Shown in pieces: positions 24,964 to 38,546 of a stretch of DNA of 54,509 nucleotides. How positions within the stretch are numbered: position 1 is the first letter of the stretch; every line of letters starts with the position of its first letter. The position numbers were made by a program, and so were the translations under genes. Source of the stretch: Symbiodinium natans. Lineage: Eukaryota; Sar; Dinophyceae; Suessiales; Symbiodiniaceae. Below the pieces are notes generated by a model, which had not been told where the DNA came from, ran no database searches, and worked only from the letters and a program-made list of their open reading frames with translations. The DNA is taken from NCBI GenBank assembly GCA_905221605.1, contig CAJNDS010000101.1, positions 176,208 to 230,716 of the forward strand, given 5' to 3'.

Positions 24964-27900
24964 TGTGTCGACCTAAAGACAGGGTTTGAAAATGAGGGGC
25001 GTAGAATTGTAAGCTTGTTAACCGGCAGCAGGTTGTGTAACAGCAGAGGTTGTGTTAATCTGGCCGCGATTTGTCTCGAAGCAACCAACCTGTACGGAAG
25101 CCAGCAGCACTTTTGGATTTTTGGCTGTTCGCTCGCTGTATGTCTTGGGAGCAGCCAGTCGCAGAAGGAGCAGGGCGGCCAAACCTGTGGAGCACGTCGC
25201 ATGCATGCGGTCGCGACGGCCCCGTCACTTGTCTACGTCCGCGCCGACGCACTCTCCGGCAAGTTCGCAGTTGATGGTGTAGGAACCGTCGACGACGAGT
25301 TCGTAGACTGTGGTTGGTGCGGACCTGGTCGCGTATCACAGTGTCGCAAACGACGGGGAGGCCCTGGCCGCAGGTCTATGCTGAAACGGGGGTGCCGTTT
25401 GCCCCGGCACCGCCTGCGGTAGCCGGTCACTGTGGGCCATTTCACGTCCAGTCTGCACCCCAATGAGACTTGACAAACGGCGTGGTGTGCACTCGTGCAG
25501 TTCGCTCGGCGTCGCTCTCTGTTCAGTTCGCTGTGTTGGGCCCAAGCCTCCACGTCGCTCTGCCTGCCCGCCCGGGGCTTCCCTTTCGTGGTCGCGGGCA
25601 CTCGTCGTTCGTGGCTGAGGTTGGGCCCAGGCTTGCCGAAAAACGGCCCGCCATGGCCCGCCCCTTATCGATAACCTGGCCGGGGCATGGCCCATGTGGC
25701 CGAATGGGGCTAAGCTGGTGTTCCACAGGCTTTGGAGCACCTTTGGGCTATCAATGCCAACCACTCCAACACCTATTTCAGTATCAATATCAATTGAGAA
25801 GAAGAACTTGGGAAAACGTAAGCGAACAAGGCAAGAGCTCCCAACACCTATTGACAATAAGCACCGTTGGAAGCTTGTCCTGCTGGCGAAAGGCCATTCG
25901 GCCGCCACAAGCACGGCGAGGTCTCGTCTGGCCGCTTGATTGTCCCTTGTCTTACCACCTCAGCCTGCCCACAACCCGGCAAGGAGGCCCGAGAGCCCGC
26001 GGCACCAGTCTATGGCACTGTTCCGGCCTGGCTAGCACATGGTCAGTCGCTGACGCACAAACGCGCGAGCAGTTGAGAATTGGCCCAGCAGTGCAAGCAG
26101 TTCGCAATTAGCAACGCGTGGCATGCGGAGGTGGCACTTTTTTGCACTTCGCAGTGCTGTTTCGGGCAGGCCAGGTTGAGGTTGATCAAGAGCACATCAA
26201 TCGGTGCTGGACTTCTGAAAGAGATGGACATCCAGCCATCGACACTGACTCTATCCGTGGTTCGAGCCTGATTTGGTCTAACATCGGCCTGGTGGCAAAT
26301 GTTTCTTTCGGCTCAACTTAGCTTGTTCGTCGGGTGAATATTTGAGCTCATGCAGCTCCTTCTAGTCTACCCACTGAACGCTAAAACCATGTTCGAGCGT
26401 TTCAAGAAAACTTGGAATTCCGGATATTGTTTCGACTTTGGGGCAGGTGCTCGAGCTCCTCGCAGTCCTGCGCCCTCAAAGCGACGTTCAAAGTTCACCT
26501 CGCAGGCCACAGCTCTTCAAGAGCATCCAAAGTGCACCCCAAATGAACCCAAGTTGCACCCAAATCTCGCAAGACAGGTGCTGAAGAGGCGTCACAGCCG
26601 AAAAGCCTCGGACCCGGCCTTCGACGATGCCAAGCCAGGACGGCGAAGGCGGGTTTCCAGCTGCCTCCATTTGCTTCCGTTTGCCTCCATGTCTCGAAGC
26701 GGGGCAGAGTTTCTCTGCAGAGCAGGGAGATGCAGGAAGCGAGGCCAAATTGAGGGCCACATTCCTTTGGCTGCCTTGATCTGCCTTGCTTGTCTGCTAC
26801 TGCAAGCTCGGGGGAGCTCGGGGGGGGGGGGGGGGATGGCCCGGCATTTCTCCAGCTCTAACGGCTGGATGCCCGTGCGCAGGAACAAGCGAAGCAACGA
26901 GCAAGCAAGTTTGGACAGCTGCTTGGTTCTGCAAGATGATCACGAGTAACATGATCATGCATGGGCTACGTATTGGAGTACGCGCTCGAGGGCTCGAGCA
27001 TGACAGCTGCATGCCAGAGTGTTAGACTCTGCCAGACCCTAGCACCTAAGAATCGTACTATCTGAAGCTGGCCGAGGTGCACAAGTCCCTAAGCGCAGGG
27101 GAAGGCTTGTTTTCAAACGCCATCTTGCAAGCTGAGTGTTGCAGCGAGTGCGGACATTTCTGCAAGTGATGAGGCCGCCGAAGGCCACAGCAACGGGCAT
27201 CGCTGAGGAATCCAGGGCACCTGCCAAGATGCCCAGGAGGCAAGCAAAGCAAGCAACACAGAAAGCACCAGAAAGTGCCTCGGCATTGTGTTCAGGCATT
27301 GCTGTTACGCAGCAGCGCGTCCCATGTCATGTGCCTGTTGTGCGAATAGCTTAGATCTTCTCGCCGCAAATCCAGCAGAGCCCTGAGGCGAAAATGAGCC
27401 GGATCTGGATGACTCTGACTTGGATTCCTCAGAAGCTTGACAGATGCTGAACTCTGTGTCGTGCAGAGTCGGTCCCGGCCTGTTCGCATGGCCATGTCAG
27501 CTTTGACAACTTGAGCATTCTGCCCAAAGGATCTGGATGCTACTCTCATGGCAGTTGGAGGTCAAGATCTCGAAGAATCAGGCATCGGGCTAAGGAGGGA
27601 CCATGGCACACAACTGAAGCAACACACTCGTTCCGTCCCATGGACCTGTGACAGCTTTGCGCATCCTTACCCAAAAGAGATAGACCAAAGCACCAAGCGC
27701 AATCAAGACAAGTAGGAGTTGCTCACTAGCTAGTCTCTGTCGCACACACGGAACCTGCAAACTGCAAAGTCAAGCAAGCAGGCTCATGTCGACGTTTGAG
27801 CCTGAGGTCTTCTGGCACAGAGGATCCACACTCGCCGACAGAACAGGAAGAAGAAGAAAAAGAAAAAGCAGAGGCCACTCGGTGCTCTCGCACGCGCCGA

Positions 27901-28130
27901 TTTTTTACTGTCTAGAGTTCAACGTAGTTCGTTCGTGGTACTCTGTAGGAGCTGTGTGAGCGGAGGCAGCAGACAGCCGGCAAGGTTGTGCTGCAACGTG
28001 CGCGGGAGAATTGCCAGGTCCGCCGTAACCCAGTTTTGCTATGTAGATTCTGCCGGATGCGTGCTTTGGCTGAGATTTCGGCAGCAAGGCAACGCCAGAA
28101 GCCCGTGCGCTGCTATCACGTGGGCATCAG
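24964..28130. other. Unassigned region
   Basis: Long overlapping frames lie on both strands at 25.3-26.1 kb and 26.35-26.95 kb, but their composition is biased and no family is recognised. A G-tract lies at 26820-26834. Confidence 0.4.
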
Positions 28131-28257
28131 CAGTTCTATTGCGGAGAGTTTGCTGATGCGATCGAGACAATGCGGGCGGTCATCCGCTGCTTGGAAGCAA
28201 TTGCACATTCGAAATTCGCTGATGCTGACACCATGCACAAATATGCGGACTTCGGAG
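28131..28257 (+). CDS. Candidate internal exon
   Basis: Bounded by an AG acceptor (GGGCATCAG) and a GTGAGC donor. The open frame has a balanced composition (FADAIETMRAVIRCLEAIAH, then DADTMHKYADFG). It looks helical, perhaps TPR-like, but cannot be assigned. It supports an intron-rich plus-strand gene here. Confidence 0.35.
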
Positions 28258-30103
28258 GTGAGCAGCCTGGGCTGGCTGATCCCTACCACGTCTTGCACCA
28301 GGTGTACACAGAGCTTGGGGAGGAAAAAAAGGTCCAATGCCCTCCAAAGCCCTCCGATTTTACTATCCTGAAGCTCAGAGACAGGCGCTGCACCATCTCA
28401 TCCTGTGCGCCTACTTCACGAAGCCGTCCTCTGATGCTGCTTGCCCAAAGAAGTTGCACCCGAAGGGTTTCTGAAAGGGGCCATAAATTCGGGGCTCATT
28501 GCAGCTAAACTCATCAAGGCTCGACCACTCTGGCAGAAGATCGGACATGCATCTGTGCGCCTGGCACTGATGGACCAGGCACGGTACAGAAAGCGCAGCT
28601 GCGCCTGTTGGGGCTTGGACTGTCACATCGCGCATCGTGCAGGCCTGCTATGCTTTCAGGAGAAGCATTTCGCCACGAGGCAGGACTGGCTGCCTTTGGC
28701 AAACCGTCTCGGCTGCCTTTTCTGGCGTGGAAAAGCAGCTTAGAGCTGCAGAGGCGCACGCACGGAGGACGACTGGAGGTCTCTGTGGGAGCTCTCCAAG
28801 TTGCTCTTCCAGAAGGAACGACGCTTTTCAACAACACCGTTCACTTCGCACGAAACACATAACATTGTACTGTTCATATCTGTTCATGTGATCACCGGCG
28901 GCTATCCAGGGCGGGGATGTCAGATGCAGAACAAGGGTGCTCTGACTGCAGGGCAACCACGACCAGGGCATTGAAGTCTTGTACGAGCTCTATGAGGAAA
29001 GACGGCGGCGTGCCACTTGTTAAAACAAAGTACATGCTCCCGATAGCTTGTGACTTTTCAGGAGACTGAGGAACCCCAGCTGGCAGTTGAGGTGGCGAAG
29101 AAGCTGGTCAGAAGGCACGAAGGAGAGCTGTTGAAAGCTAGTTTCTACATTTTCCTTATCATTTGACATCATTTGGAAAGTGCCCAGGCATCGCTGGCGA
29201 GAATGCCTCGCCTTACTGGAAAGCTGCGTACAGAAGGGCCGCGAGGCAGCGGGAGCAAGCCATTCGCGCAATGAAAGAGTTCAGATGCTAAGCCCGTGAC
29301 AGTATTTCCACGTATTTCCCTTTAGCTGGCTCCAAGACTGACACGCCATGAGATACATTGAGACGACATGACGCAACATATCGCAACATCACATTGGCTT
29401 TTGTTTCGGAGAGGCGCGAGGCCGGTAGATGCCGCTAGGATCCGCCGGGCAGCTTAGGCAGCTTAGGGTCGAGATTTGCGACGCTTCCTCGACGGAAGAA
29501 GGTTTCGGTCTTCTGTCATCCGTGCCCATGGATGTACAGAACACCCGGATAGAGACCATCCTCCAGTGGCAGCCCATCCAGGGGTGCCGCAGCCTGCGCT
29601 TGGGAATTTCCCCTGCAAGTTCTCGAACTTCCATGATCATCTCGCTTCTGCCTTCCTACAAGAGCTCAGGATCTACTACCCGGGTTTCATCAAGGAATCC
29701 GCGATTCGAGGCTTGCAGCAGTGGCAAGGCAGAGAAGGACTGGCATGGGCCTGGATGGGTTTGGACTGGTTCTCTTGCACTTCGCTATATGAAGTTTTAA
29801 CAGTACAGCAAGTTCATGGATATCATGTCCAGGCCCTGGTCTTGTCCCCGTTGAGATGGTGGTGTGTCTTTATGCCCTCATGATGTCCAAGCATTCAGGA
29901 GACGTTTTTCTGGTCTCCAACTTTCCAGTTCGAGGCGATGAAGATGTTCTTGCGACCATGCGTAATTTGCGCCAAATTGCACTCGCATCGCAAGTCCACT
30001 CAACACAGGTGGGATGTTGCACTGAGGCTTGCAGAGGGTCCTCACTTGTCTGGTGGAAGGCTCCCAGCTTAGTTGGGCCTGTGGCACGCATGCTTCATCA
30101 CAG
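28258..30103. other. Unresolved, possible exons
   Basis: Several short plus-strand frames with splice-like edges are present, for example near 28.4 kb and 29.6 kb, but frames compete and no gene model is convincing. Confidence 0.35.
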
Positions 30104-30285
30104 TTATCGAGACAACCACCCATGGCAAATGCGGTTTCCAGCCTCCGGTCAACGAGTTGACAAGTGTCTTCTCAGGTCGCGACAACCCGTGGGAAGGAGG
30201 ATTGCTGGACAAGCCGTACTACTGCGAATCCGGGCTGATGGGAGCTGCACACGAGAATCACGAGAGCTTAGGCATGATCGCATGA
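30104..30285 (+). CDS. Candidate exon, unknown
   Basis: Follows an acceptor (CTTCATCACAG). The open frame includes GKCGFQPPVNELTSVFSG and DNPWEGGLLDKPYYCESG, then stops. The composition is protein-like. No family is recognised. Confidence 0.3.
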
Positions 30286-30508
30286 TCTTGGTGCAAGTTC
30301 GAATGATGAATCGCGGCCTCTCAGGAAGCCGCGGCCTCCAAACGCGGTGTGGAGGAGTACCTGGGTGAGGCGAATGACTGGAGCTTCCGGCGCTGCTTCA
30401 AGTCGCATGCCTTCCCGCACCTGTCACCCGCGAGCAATTTCATAATTTCTCACTGCACCTGTGCCTCTGTGTCGTGACCATGCGTGGCTGGCTGGTGTTT
30501 GTTGTTTG

Positions 30509-30835
30509 TTAGCATATCAGAAAATAAGGCTTTAAATGGCAATAGATGTGTTTGCTCAAAGCATCTCTGGACGCTTTTGTTGTGTTCCCTTGCCGAAGAT
30601 AACTGCTGGTCTTCTTCTCCGAGTGAGCAGGATAGAAACGGCTGAAATAGAGCGGGTCAGTTCCAACATCTGCGAAGTTCTTCCAAGTCCGAGCTGCTCC
30701 ATTGTTGCCCACGCAGGGTAGCTTCCCCCGGATGTCGTCGCCTGTCTGCATTCGAGAAATGTTACGATAGCAGAGCCAAGGTTTCCATGTCGCTATCCTT
30801 TCCCAGAACACTGTGGAGATGGATCCTCGCGTCAA
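30509..30835 (-). CDS. Candidate minus-strand coding segment
   Basis: 109 codons, including TGDDIRGKLPCVGNNGAARTW and DPLYFSRFYPAHSEKK (the first contains the core GDDIRGKLPCVGNNG). The composition is balanced. No known domain is seen. Confidence 0.3.
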   Translation of the reverse strand: MTRGSISTVFWERIATWKPWLCYRNISRMQTGDDIRGKLPCVGNNGAARTWKNFADVGTDPLYFSRFYPAHSEKKTSSYLRQGNTTKASRDALSKHIYCHLKPYFLIC

Positions 30836-31660
30836 GCTTAAGCATTCTCACCTTTTTCTTCCGCTGGTTTCCCTGGAGAGCATACGGCATTTAGCAGGCT
30901 ATCAAAGAATGTGCCAAGGAATTCCTCCAAAAATCCTGGTGCTGGTCGCTGACCCTCGTCACGCCTTCGCCGTGTGGTGGCAGACCCTTGGCCAGCTGCT
31001 TGGTGCACATTGCACTAAGCTGCCTAAACGCACATATATCCCAAAGCCAAACATGCAGAATCATGAAGAGCATCTGAACATGTCGTCCTTCTGTGTAATA
31101 AGCTGTGAAGCTGAGGTTGGAACCTGACGTGTCCCTGGACTTGGACTTCGGCAACTTTCTAAAGCTTGTGGCGCAGCAGGCACAGACAGCTTGCTTCTCC
31201 GCCACGCAACTCGGTGTTTGCGGGATGGCATGCACCTGTTCCAAGTGGATTTGGGCTTCGTAGAGGTGTCCCTGAAGCTGGTGCGCAGGGTTGGTGCCTC
31301 TTTGGCAGCTATGTCGATCACACGACTGCTTGGGCCAGGGAGGCAGAACTGTATCCAGACAATGTATCTTGGCTGAATGTGTTATTCGAAGCTTGAGATT
31401 TCCGTCGCTTGTCCTAGGTCAATGTTTGTGATGTGTGATGAGTCTGATCTACAGACTATGACTTTGCATTGCCGTGCACATGCACCAGCAGATGCTATGA
31501 CCCCAAATTTCCCCACATCAGACATCGCAAGACTCAAAAGGTGCGACTCTGCACGGCGGACCGTCTAGGCGGGCACGTAATCTCGGAAACTGCGACTTAG
31601 GCATAGCGAGCTTCAGAGTGAATGGTCAGCGCAGGTTCTTTAGACCCACAGGAAGTGCGA

Positions 31661-32328
31661 TCAGAGATGTGGCCTGGCTGCGTGCTTTTCGTTGCTAGCC
31701 TCACGGGCAGCTGCGTCACGATCAGAGCGTAATTGGAGAAGCGCCACGCTGACCCTGTGAGTACCGACGTCATGTCCTACTTGTAGCTGATACATCGATG
31801 ATCCCTGGATATCCCTGGAATTAAACACCCCCCCCCAGACGAGCCCTGGCAGTTCCCCCAGGTGCACAGCTTGTTTAAGAGACTGCATAGGTGCCGTTGC
31901 TCTGCATGAAGGCTCTGCACCCATGAAGAATGGATCTGTTAGCCAAGGTACAACATCGCAGATTTTCTCATGATCCCACGCGTGAGAGCAGACTCCAGCC
32001 ATCAATCTGAAGCAGCTGGGTAGGGTAAGAAAAGCTCAAGGTGGCGTTCGAAGGCCGAGCTAGCTGCCATTACAATGAGCTCCGTATCGCTCGGCAGTAT
32101 CTCCCAGGCAAGGTAGAATCCACGATGGGCATTGCTTGAAATGTAGCTCCTCTGGTTAAAGCTCCCGAAGGGCAATCCGAACATGAGGAAGGAACATGTG
32201 TGACAGACATGCCACAAGGATCGCATTGTGGATGCGATTTTCTGCAGACCGCCGGATGCATCCTCCACCTTGTCCAAAGAACCTGGCCTGAGTTTCGAAG
32301 TGCTTTCACGCAGCATCAGAGACGGCAT
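31661..32328 (-). CDS. Candidate minus-strand gene in two frames
   Basis: Two adjoining minus-strand frames overlap by 4 bases at 32002-32005. The upstream part reads SLMLRESTSKLRPGSLDKVE... and ends ELFLPYPAASD; the downstream part includes DHEKICDVVPWLTDPFFMG. Both have protein-like composition. They may be exons or one frameshifted gene. No family is recognised. Confidence 0.3.
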
Positions 32329-34699
32329 GAAATGGTGTACTTGTGAAAGAAGTGTTTCTGGTTAAGTTGTTCGCACAAGCATGTCCCCGAAGGTGTTGCG
32401 AAAGAGCACATGTCAGAATTAATTAACTGAACATGTGGTTGCCTTGGGTTCTTGTGTATCTCCAAACTCCAGGCTACACGTTTGTGACATTTTGGGGGGG
32501 TGGGGGGGGGGTGTATGTGTGCAGAGGGGGCGGAGCGAGTAGGGCAGCTACGAATCTAGAGCGCATGCCTTGAGTATGCCAGCATTTCTCGTGAGAGTAT
32601 GTTTTGCCAGTGTCATTCGGGCTGCGACATTGGCAGCAGCTGCTCAGCAGCTCAGGACAGATTGGTGGATCACGCCGTCATCCAAGGTGGTCACATTGTA
32701 GAAAACACGGGCAGGAACCTTTACCAGACTCTCGGCAGCAGCAGGTCTCGACTGTGCCACTTCCATTCAAACCAAAGTGTCAAATCCAATAGACACCACG
32801 CAAAGGTTTCAAGATGCCTATGAGACAGTGGATGGGCTGGTGCAGGAAATCTGGCGCCAGATGCATCGTGGTCTCCATTTTGGTAAGACATGACAAGAGT
32901 ACAGCCTGGCGTTTGGACAAAGCATTCAGAACTAGCAAGTGAACTAGGATGGAAAAATTCCCCGCTCAAAGTGTCCTCCAAGACTTGCGAAGGTTCCTGA
33001 CGCTATGCCGCACAGGGAGCTCAAGCCTGGTTGAGCTGGCTCAAAAGGCTCCACGGTCCTCAGACCGTTCTCATTTGCGTCTCAGCTGGGCTTTCGTTGC
33101 TGCTCACAGGCTCTGCAGGGTGCAGCCTCGCTCCCGCCCATTGTACGCGGCTTAATTCGCTTGAATGAGCTTAGAAATGCTTGCAATTAGTTGACCAGTG
33201 TGACCTCTTTTTTGTCTGCAAGAACCGCGAGGGGCTTTGCAACTTGAGATTTTGGCTGTTCGCGCCTGTCCACAGACTCGCGTTGATTGACAGGCTGTGG
33301 GAGAAACCAAGCAACCAGAACTCGTACCGGCACCGTGTGAGGTCAAGACCGGCGCGTTTCGTGGCGAAGACGCCCACAATGCTGGTACCTGTCGCCCGTG
33401 CGTATTCAATCTTCGTACCTGGCATGCACTTAGCACATTGCGTCTTACGATGTCTTGGGGTGATGTGCATGAATGTGAGGCAGCATTCTTGGACAAGGTA
33501 TGCTAAGTTGTGCATTGCTGCCCGGCTGATGCACAGGTGGCATATGTCGAGACTCTGCAGAAACCTGCTTCTACTGCCACATGGATGGGCACGAAAGGAC
33601 GCAGAGCCGTGAGAAGCCCGAGAGCACACATGCAATCTTCAGTCCAGGCCTCTGCATCTAAAGTCCCGATCCTACTCACGAAACACGATGACTTCCGCTC
33701 AACGTGATCCTTCAGGTTGTCATCCCTGTCTTCACTCGACTAACCTGTTTAGATCCGGGTTTGAGGCCTATGTGCATTGGCAAATTGTTCTGGCGGTGCT
33801 CATGTACAAAACAATCGGAGTACTTGCAAGGACCAAACGTGCTAGCCATCGGGTGAGGAAGCAGCGACAGCTGCAGCGACGACCCTCGTCATGCAATAGT
33901 TGGCATGGCATGGCACCACGGATTAGCTTCATTCAACTAAGAACTTCGCGCCCCGTCGCCAGATCCTTTTGACTGACTTGTGACTTGTGATGTGGACGGG
34001 CATTGGCAAACGTTTCTTTACAAGCCATCAGCCTGGACCAGACTGGCAGCAGCTATGCCGGGCCACCGTAAAGGTCATTCTTGGATGACTCTGGCCAGAT
34101 GGCGATCTGCCACGCTAATGAAAATAGATTGTACATAGCCTTCAAGCAGAAACTGCTGAAGTGAGTAGTTGACGAGCTCAGTGACTCTAGCGTCATCAAC
34201 GGGCAAGAAGTAATGAGTGTTGACGTGGGCGGATCTTCCGTGTTCAAAGGACGTCGGAGGGAAGCACCATGCAGATGTTGACAAGTTATCTGCGTGCTTT
34301 GGAACTCTTGGGCAGCCAATACCCCATGTCAGCCATTCTGCGCCAGCATGCAGTGGCATTGCATGGCAATTGTACAGGGCGAATGCGGGTGGCAGTTAGC
34401 TCGGAGAGCTTCAGAGCGCTTGACGGCTTTGATCTGCTGCAAAGCAGCAGTGTCTGAAGCGGCTTTATGGACTTGTCCGTTGCAAGCAGGGGGAAAGGTT
34501 GCGCCACAGCTGAGAGGAAGTATGTGGACATGCTCCGGTGGCTCCGCATTCCATCCCACAACAGAAAATGTACAACAACTTGTTCGGTGCTGAGTCTTTG
34601 GTGAACCGGTTAGCCTCAACAATCTCAGCAAGGTTCCCCAAAATCCTGTGGAGCAAGCAACGTCAGCCGACAATGGAGGGGTAATTCCTATTTCTTTGG
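32329..34699. other. Unresolved, possible exons
   Basis: Plus-strand open stretches occur near 32.6-32.9 kb (ending at a GTAAGA donor, 32883) and 33.18-33.61 kb. A G-tract lies at 32493-32510. No assignable gene is seen. Confidence 0.35.
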
Positions 34700-34938
34700 G
34701 GTAGAATCGCACTTTCTGGTAACATGAAACCGTAAGATGTGGTAGAAGGAATCCGTTTATGAGAGTAGAATAATGCATCCGTGGGATTTGGCTGAATGAT
34801 TCCGCGTGTTCTGCTAGCATGAGTCTGCTGTTGCGGTAGAATGGATCCCCGTTTGTTGGTAGAATCCGCGTTGCGAGTGGAATGAATCAGCGTTTTCGGT
34901 AGAATGAATCCGTCGGCTTGGTAGAATGAGCCCACGCG
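34700..34938. repeat. Degenerate 21-bp tandem array
   Basis: About ten units with a conserved GGTAGAATGAATCCG and a variable 5-9 base remainder. Clear unit starts are 34741, 34835, 34858, 34877, 34898 and 34920. The outer units are decayed. Confidence 0.75.
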
Positions 34939-35368
34939 CTACCTGAATCTGTAGGCTGTCCAGCAATGGTAGGACCAGGTTGTTGGGACGTGAGGCAGTG
35001 CAAACAAGTCCTTTGGCCAGGCAACTCCGCCAAGAGTTGACCTGAACGTCTTGAACATCCTTGCCGAGGCCGCATGCATTGGAGCCATCATTTGCCATCG
35101 GCCCCCCTGCAGACACGATTTCTCTCCCTATGCGAGTATCTGCACATCCTTGGCGACCTTCGGGACCAAGCATGCCGCGCGCACTCAGGTCCTGATAGAG
35201 ATGCGGGAGTTCGAGAAGCCGCAGGGTTGCAATAGCGCACGTCGATAAGAGACCGGTTTCACGAGAAGGGTTCTTGCTAAGAATATGATGAATATGCTCT
35301 GAAAATGTTCGCCTCGAGCATGCGTCTGGGTGCACACCCTCTGCTGGAGGTGCGCCAGGCTCTTGCAG

Positions 35369-35480
35369 GAGCTGCTGCATCTGGTGCCGGCACAATCTGT
35401 ACAGTCTTCAGGCAGGGGGCTAATCGAGGAGCAGCTCTTAGCCGCCATCCTGAGACGACTTCGCTGCATTTGCCAGAGTA
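35369..35480 (+). CDS. Candidate internal exon
   Basis: Bounded by TCTTGCAG before and GTGAGT after, both good splice signals. The frame reads ELLHLVPAQSVQSSGRG then LIEEQLLAAILRRLRCICQ, probably helical. No family is recognised. Confidence 0.4.
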
Positions 35481-38213
35481 GTGAGTAGTGGCTCCTTGGC
35501 AGGCGCCAGCAGCTCCACTGACGTGGTCCTGCATTCTCTGGACTCCCAGGCCTGACGCATCCACAACTTATCATTCCCTTCAGGCGGCATCCCGATCGGT
35601 TCGTAACGATTTGAAATTCCATCACTTTGGTAAACCCCCTGTCTCAGAACCACTGGTAGGTTTGCTCAACTTGCTTCGGAGGTGCTGCTGAAGAAACTGC
35701 ACAACTGTCCGGTGGACATTGTTGCGATGCTGGCTGTGGCCATGTGTCAGTTGCCGCGCATGACTCAGCCATCACTTGACAGATAAGTGACCCTGCTATT
35801 TGCGAATGAGAAGGCAACATGGTCGCAACTGCAGTTTCACACGGCGTTAACTGCAAGGAATGAGAACATTGGCGAGGATCCGGTGTACAACTCCGCATTG
35901 GAGGTGACTCACGGGGCAGAAAACAACGCATCTGCACAGCTCAGATTCCGAAGCAAAAAAGCCGGACCTTGGCATCACACTTCAACTACAGGTGGTTCTG
36001 TCGCACCCTCCGGAGTCACATTCCGACCTTCACCTGTTGCTGGTGGATGTGTCAAGGATGCATACAGACAGTCTACACTGCGTCTACACGAGTCACTTGC
36101 GCCACCACTGCCAATGCAAATTCACGGCATGTTCAGAAGATGAGGCCATGCTGGCAGACGAGGGCACCACAGCTGACACAGTCAGCCGGCGGTGGCTTCG
36201 AAGGGCAAATGCTCATGTCTTAGTATAGTAAAGCGAAATGCTATGGTGCGTTGGCTTGTGCAATCGACAGTGTGAGCAGATCTGTTGTTCTAGACCTTCA
36301 AGCAAGCTTTCCACAAAATTGCAGGTTCGGCGCTGGTCTGCTGAGCAAGCACACCGAATCCTAAGCATGCAGTGCGCCCAGATTGCTGTGCGTGCCTGAC
36401 ACGAGACCATTCGACCAAGATTGTGATGTGGTTTCTTTCTTGTTGCATGATGTGGCAAGCTATGAAGAAGGCAGATGATACCAAGGCAACAGCATGTCGC
36501 TCTTGTTCGTTTGGTGCAGGTTGGATCAGTTTGGCTGTACCTGCGTATTATTTTACGTAGACATCGTGCAACTATCCTGCTGTCAGCAGCACCATATGAC
36601 CTAAGAAAGCCAAGCGTGCACAGGTTATGGCGTATGTCAGCTTTTGTATGCTTGTATCGTGTATGTAGTACATATACATATATATATATACAGGTATACA
36701 CTTGAATATGAGTCCACATCAGCTTCGAAGTTTCATTCTGGTGCAAATCCCATTCCGACAGTGTAAGCAATTGTCCCAGGCTTGGCCCTCGGTGGTGTAA
36801 GAATGATCAAGACTGCATCTGGAAAATCATATACACATGATGTGTGCGTGCATCTGCGTATGCACAGATCGAACAGAGACTGCGTTAAAAAAGAGTTTAT
36901 TTCATGTTGGATGAACGCTTAGTCGCTCAACATGCTTCAATCTTCAGAAGAGCCTGAGCCTGGGCTCTGAGACTTGCCGAGGCTCGAAGATTGCACCACC
37001 TTGGAGGTCGACCTGCGCGAGCGACAAGCCATGTGCCGATGGCGACTTGGACAGGTGGCGACCTCAACCAGCCAGATACCGCAGCTTCCCATCTCACGTC
37101 TCGCATTCGCACATCTAAGTTAAGCCCCTAGCATTTTCTGCAGAGAAATTTAGGCACAACGAGTTTTTGAGCACGGGCTGATTCCTATTTGAGCCGTGCC
37201 GGCAGCACATACAGTCTAGGCGGGCTAAACGCCAGGTGGAAGAAGCTGCACTTCAACTAGAAGCTTTGCTGGAGGACTCGATACAGATAGCAGCTGAGTA
37301 TGTCTAGAGCTCGAAGGCGCCTCTGGAGAGATTAGAGGACCCTGGAGAAAGAACGGATGCGGAGCTTCGCAACATGAGGCACGCTCTGGATTCTGGGTTG
37401 CATGAGGCTTCCACTGATTTCCACTGCATGCAAACCGAAGCTTCGGGAGACTTCGCACTTCGTTCTGTGCAGGGTTCGAGCAGCAGAGGCATGGATCGAG
37501 CCTCGGCTAATCTGAGGATCAGATTCCTACAGAAACGACCCCGGCATTCTGCTGGTTCTGAGTTTCTGTCTCCCCCAGCTGCACAGCTGCACCGCCAGGA
37601 GATTGGCAATCCCAGCCGCGCAGATCAAGTACTGAGTTGCTTGAGCTACGAGGCTTGGAGTCATTTCAGGTTTGTGTGCGGATCGCTCCTGAAATTGTTG
37701 CACCAGGATTTGCAGCGCAGCAATGCCCTTCCACCTCCGCTGAGCGCTGCCGAGCGCAAGTCCTTGTACAAGGCGGGCATCACATGGCACCTGGGTGAAC
37801 CCAACAGCTGCACCATGCGTGCGGCACCGGCCCGGAACTGCTTTAACAAGTTGTTCGTCCGCACAGCATGTTTGCAAGGAGCTTTCTGAGATCATCGATC
37901 GGACATTGAGTGCTGCTGCGGATGCCAAGGATGTGGCCCGAAGCTCAGATCTCTAAAGTCGAGGTCTCGTGCCCAAACCCCTACAAACCCAGACCTTGAG
38001 GCAGCTCCTTGCTGAAACGGTTGCAGCCCTGCCTGCGCTGCTGAGTATCGTGGCAGGAACATGCTCATAAATATGTCGGCAGCAAAGAGGCAGGCCCGGC
38101 CCAGCTTGTGAGTCTCATTCATTGGGATTTGCAGGCGCTTTTGTGATCATGTATTGGGGAGATTGAGATTAATTTAGAAGCCCAGCGTCTCCAAAGTCCC
38201 TAAGGCCCTAAGA
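35481..38213. other. Unresolved region
   Basis: Scattered frames on both strands. The longest plus-strand frame is at 37374-37889 (171 codons, unrecognised). A TA microsatellite lies at about 36672-36692. Confidence 0.35.
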
Positions 38214-38272
38214 GTGTGTGTGTGTGTGTGTGTGTGTCTCTCTCTCTCTCTCTCTCTCTGTCTGTCTGTGGG
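38214..38272. repeat. (GT)n(TC)n microsatellite
   Basis: A GT run changes directly into a TC run, then TCTG. Confidence 0.95.
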
Positions 38273-38464
38273 GAGCGGGCGGCAACCCACCAACTGCAGG
38301 ACCAATCGGGATTCGTTCTGGCGCTGTACCCTGTTTCTCCCCAGTGGTAGGGAGCACAAACTTAGGAGCCACCACGCCTTGTCAAAAAACAGCCTTCAAG
38401 ACGGAGTCCGTTTTCGGGCTTCGGGAGGAAAAACCCGAGGGGCCTTGTGAAGGTGCGAACAGGC

Positions 38465-38546
38465 TGCCATAGCTGGCTAGTATAGAGAAACTCCTGGGAG
38501 CAAGTAGGCAGAGACAGGGAGGAGACCTCGTGATGCAGCTATGGCA
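38465..38546. repeat. Inverted repeat around a core-like sequence
   Basis: TGCCATAGCTGGC (38465-38477) pairs with GCAGCTATGGCA (38535-38546) with one bulge. The 57-base loop contains GGAGGAGACCTCGTGA, similar to the array core. It may be an unrelated coincidence or a distant relative. Confidence 0.35.

Noticed and set aside
37050-37075. Core-like AGGTGGCGACCTCAACC
   Set aside because: It matches the centre of the core, but the flanks show no inverted arms and it is isolated.
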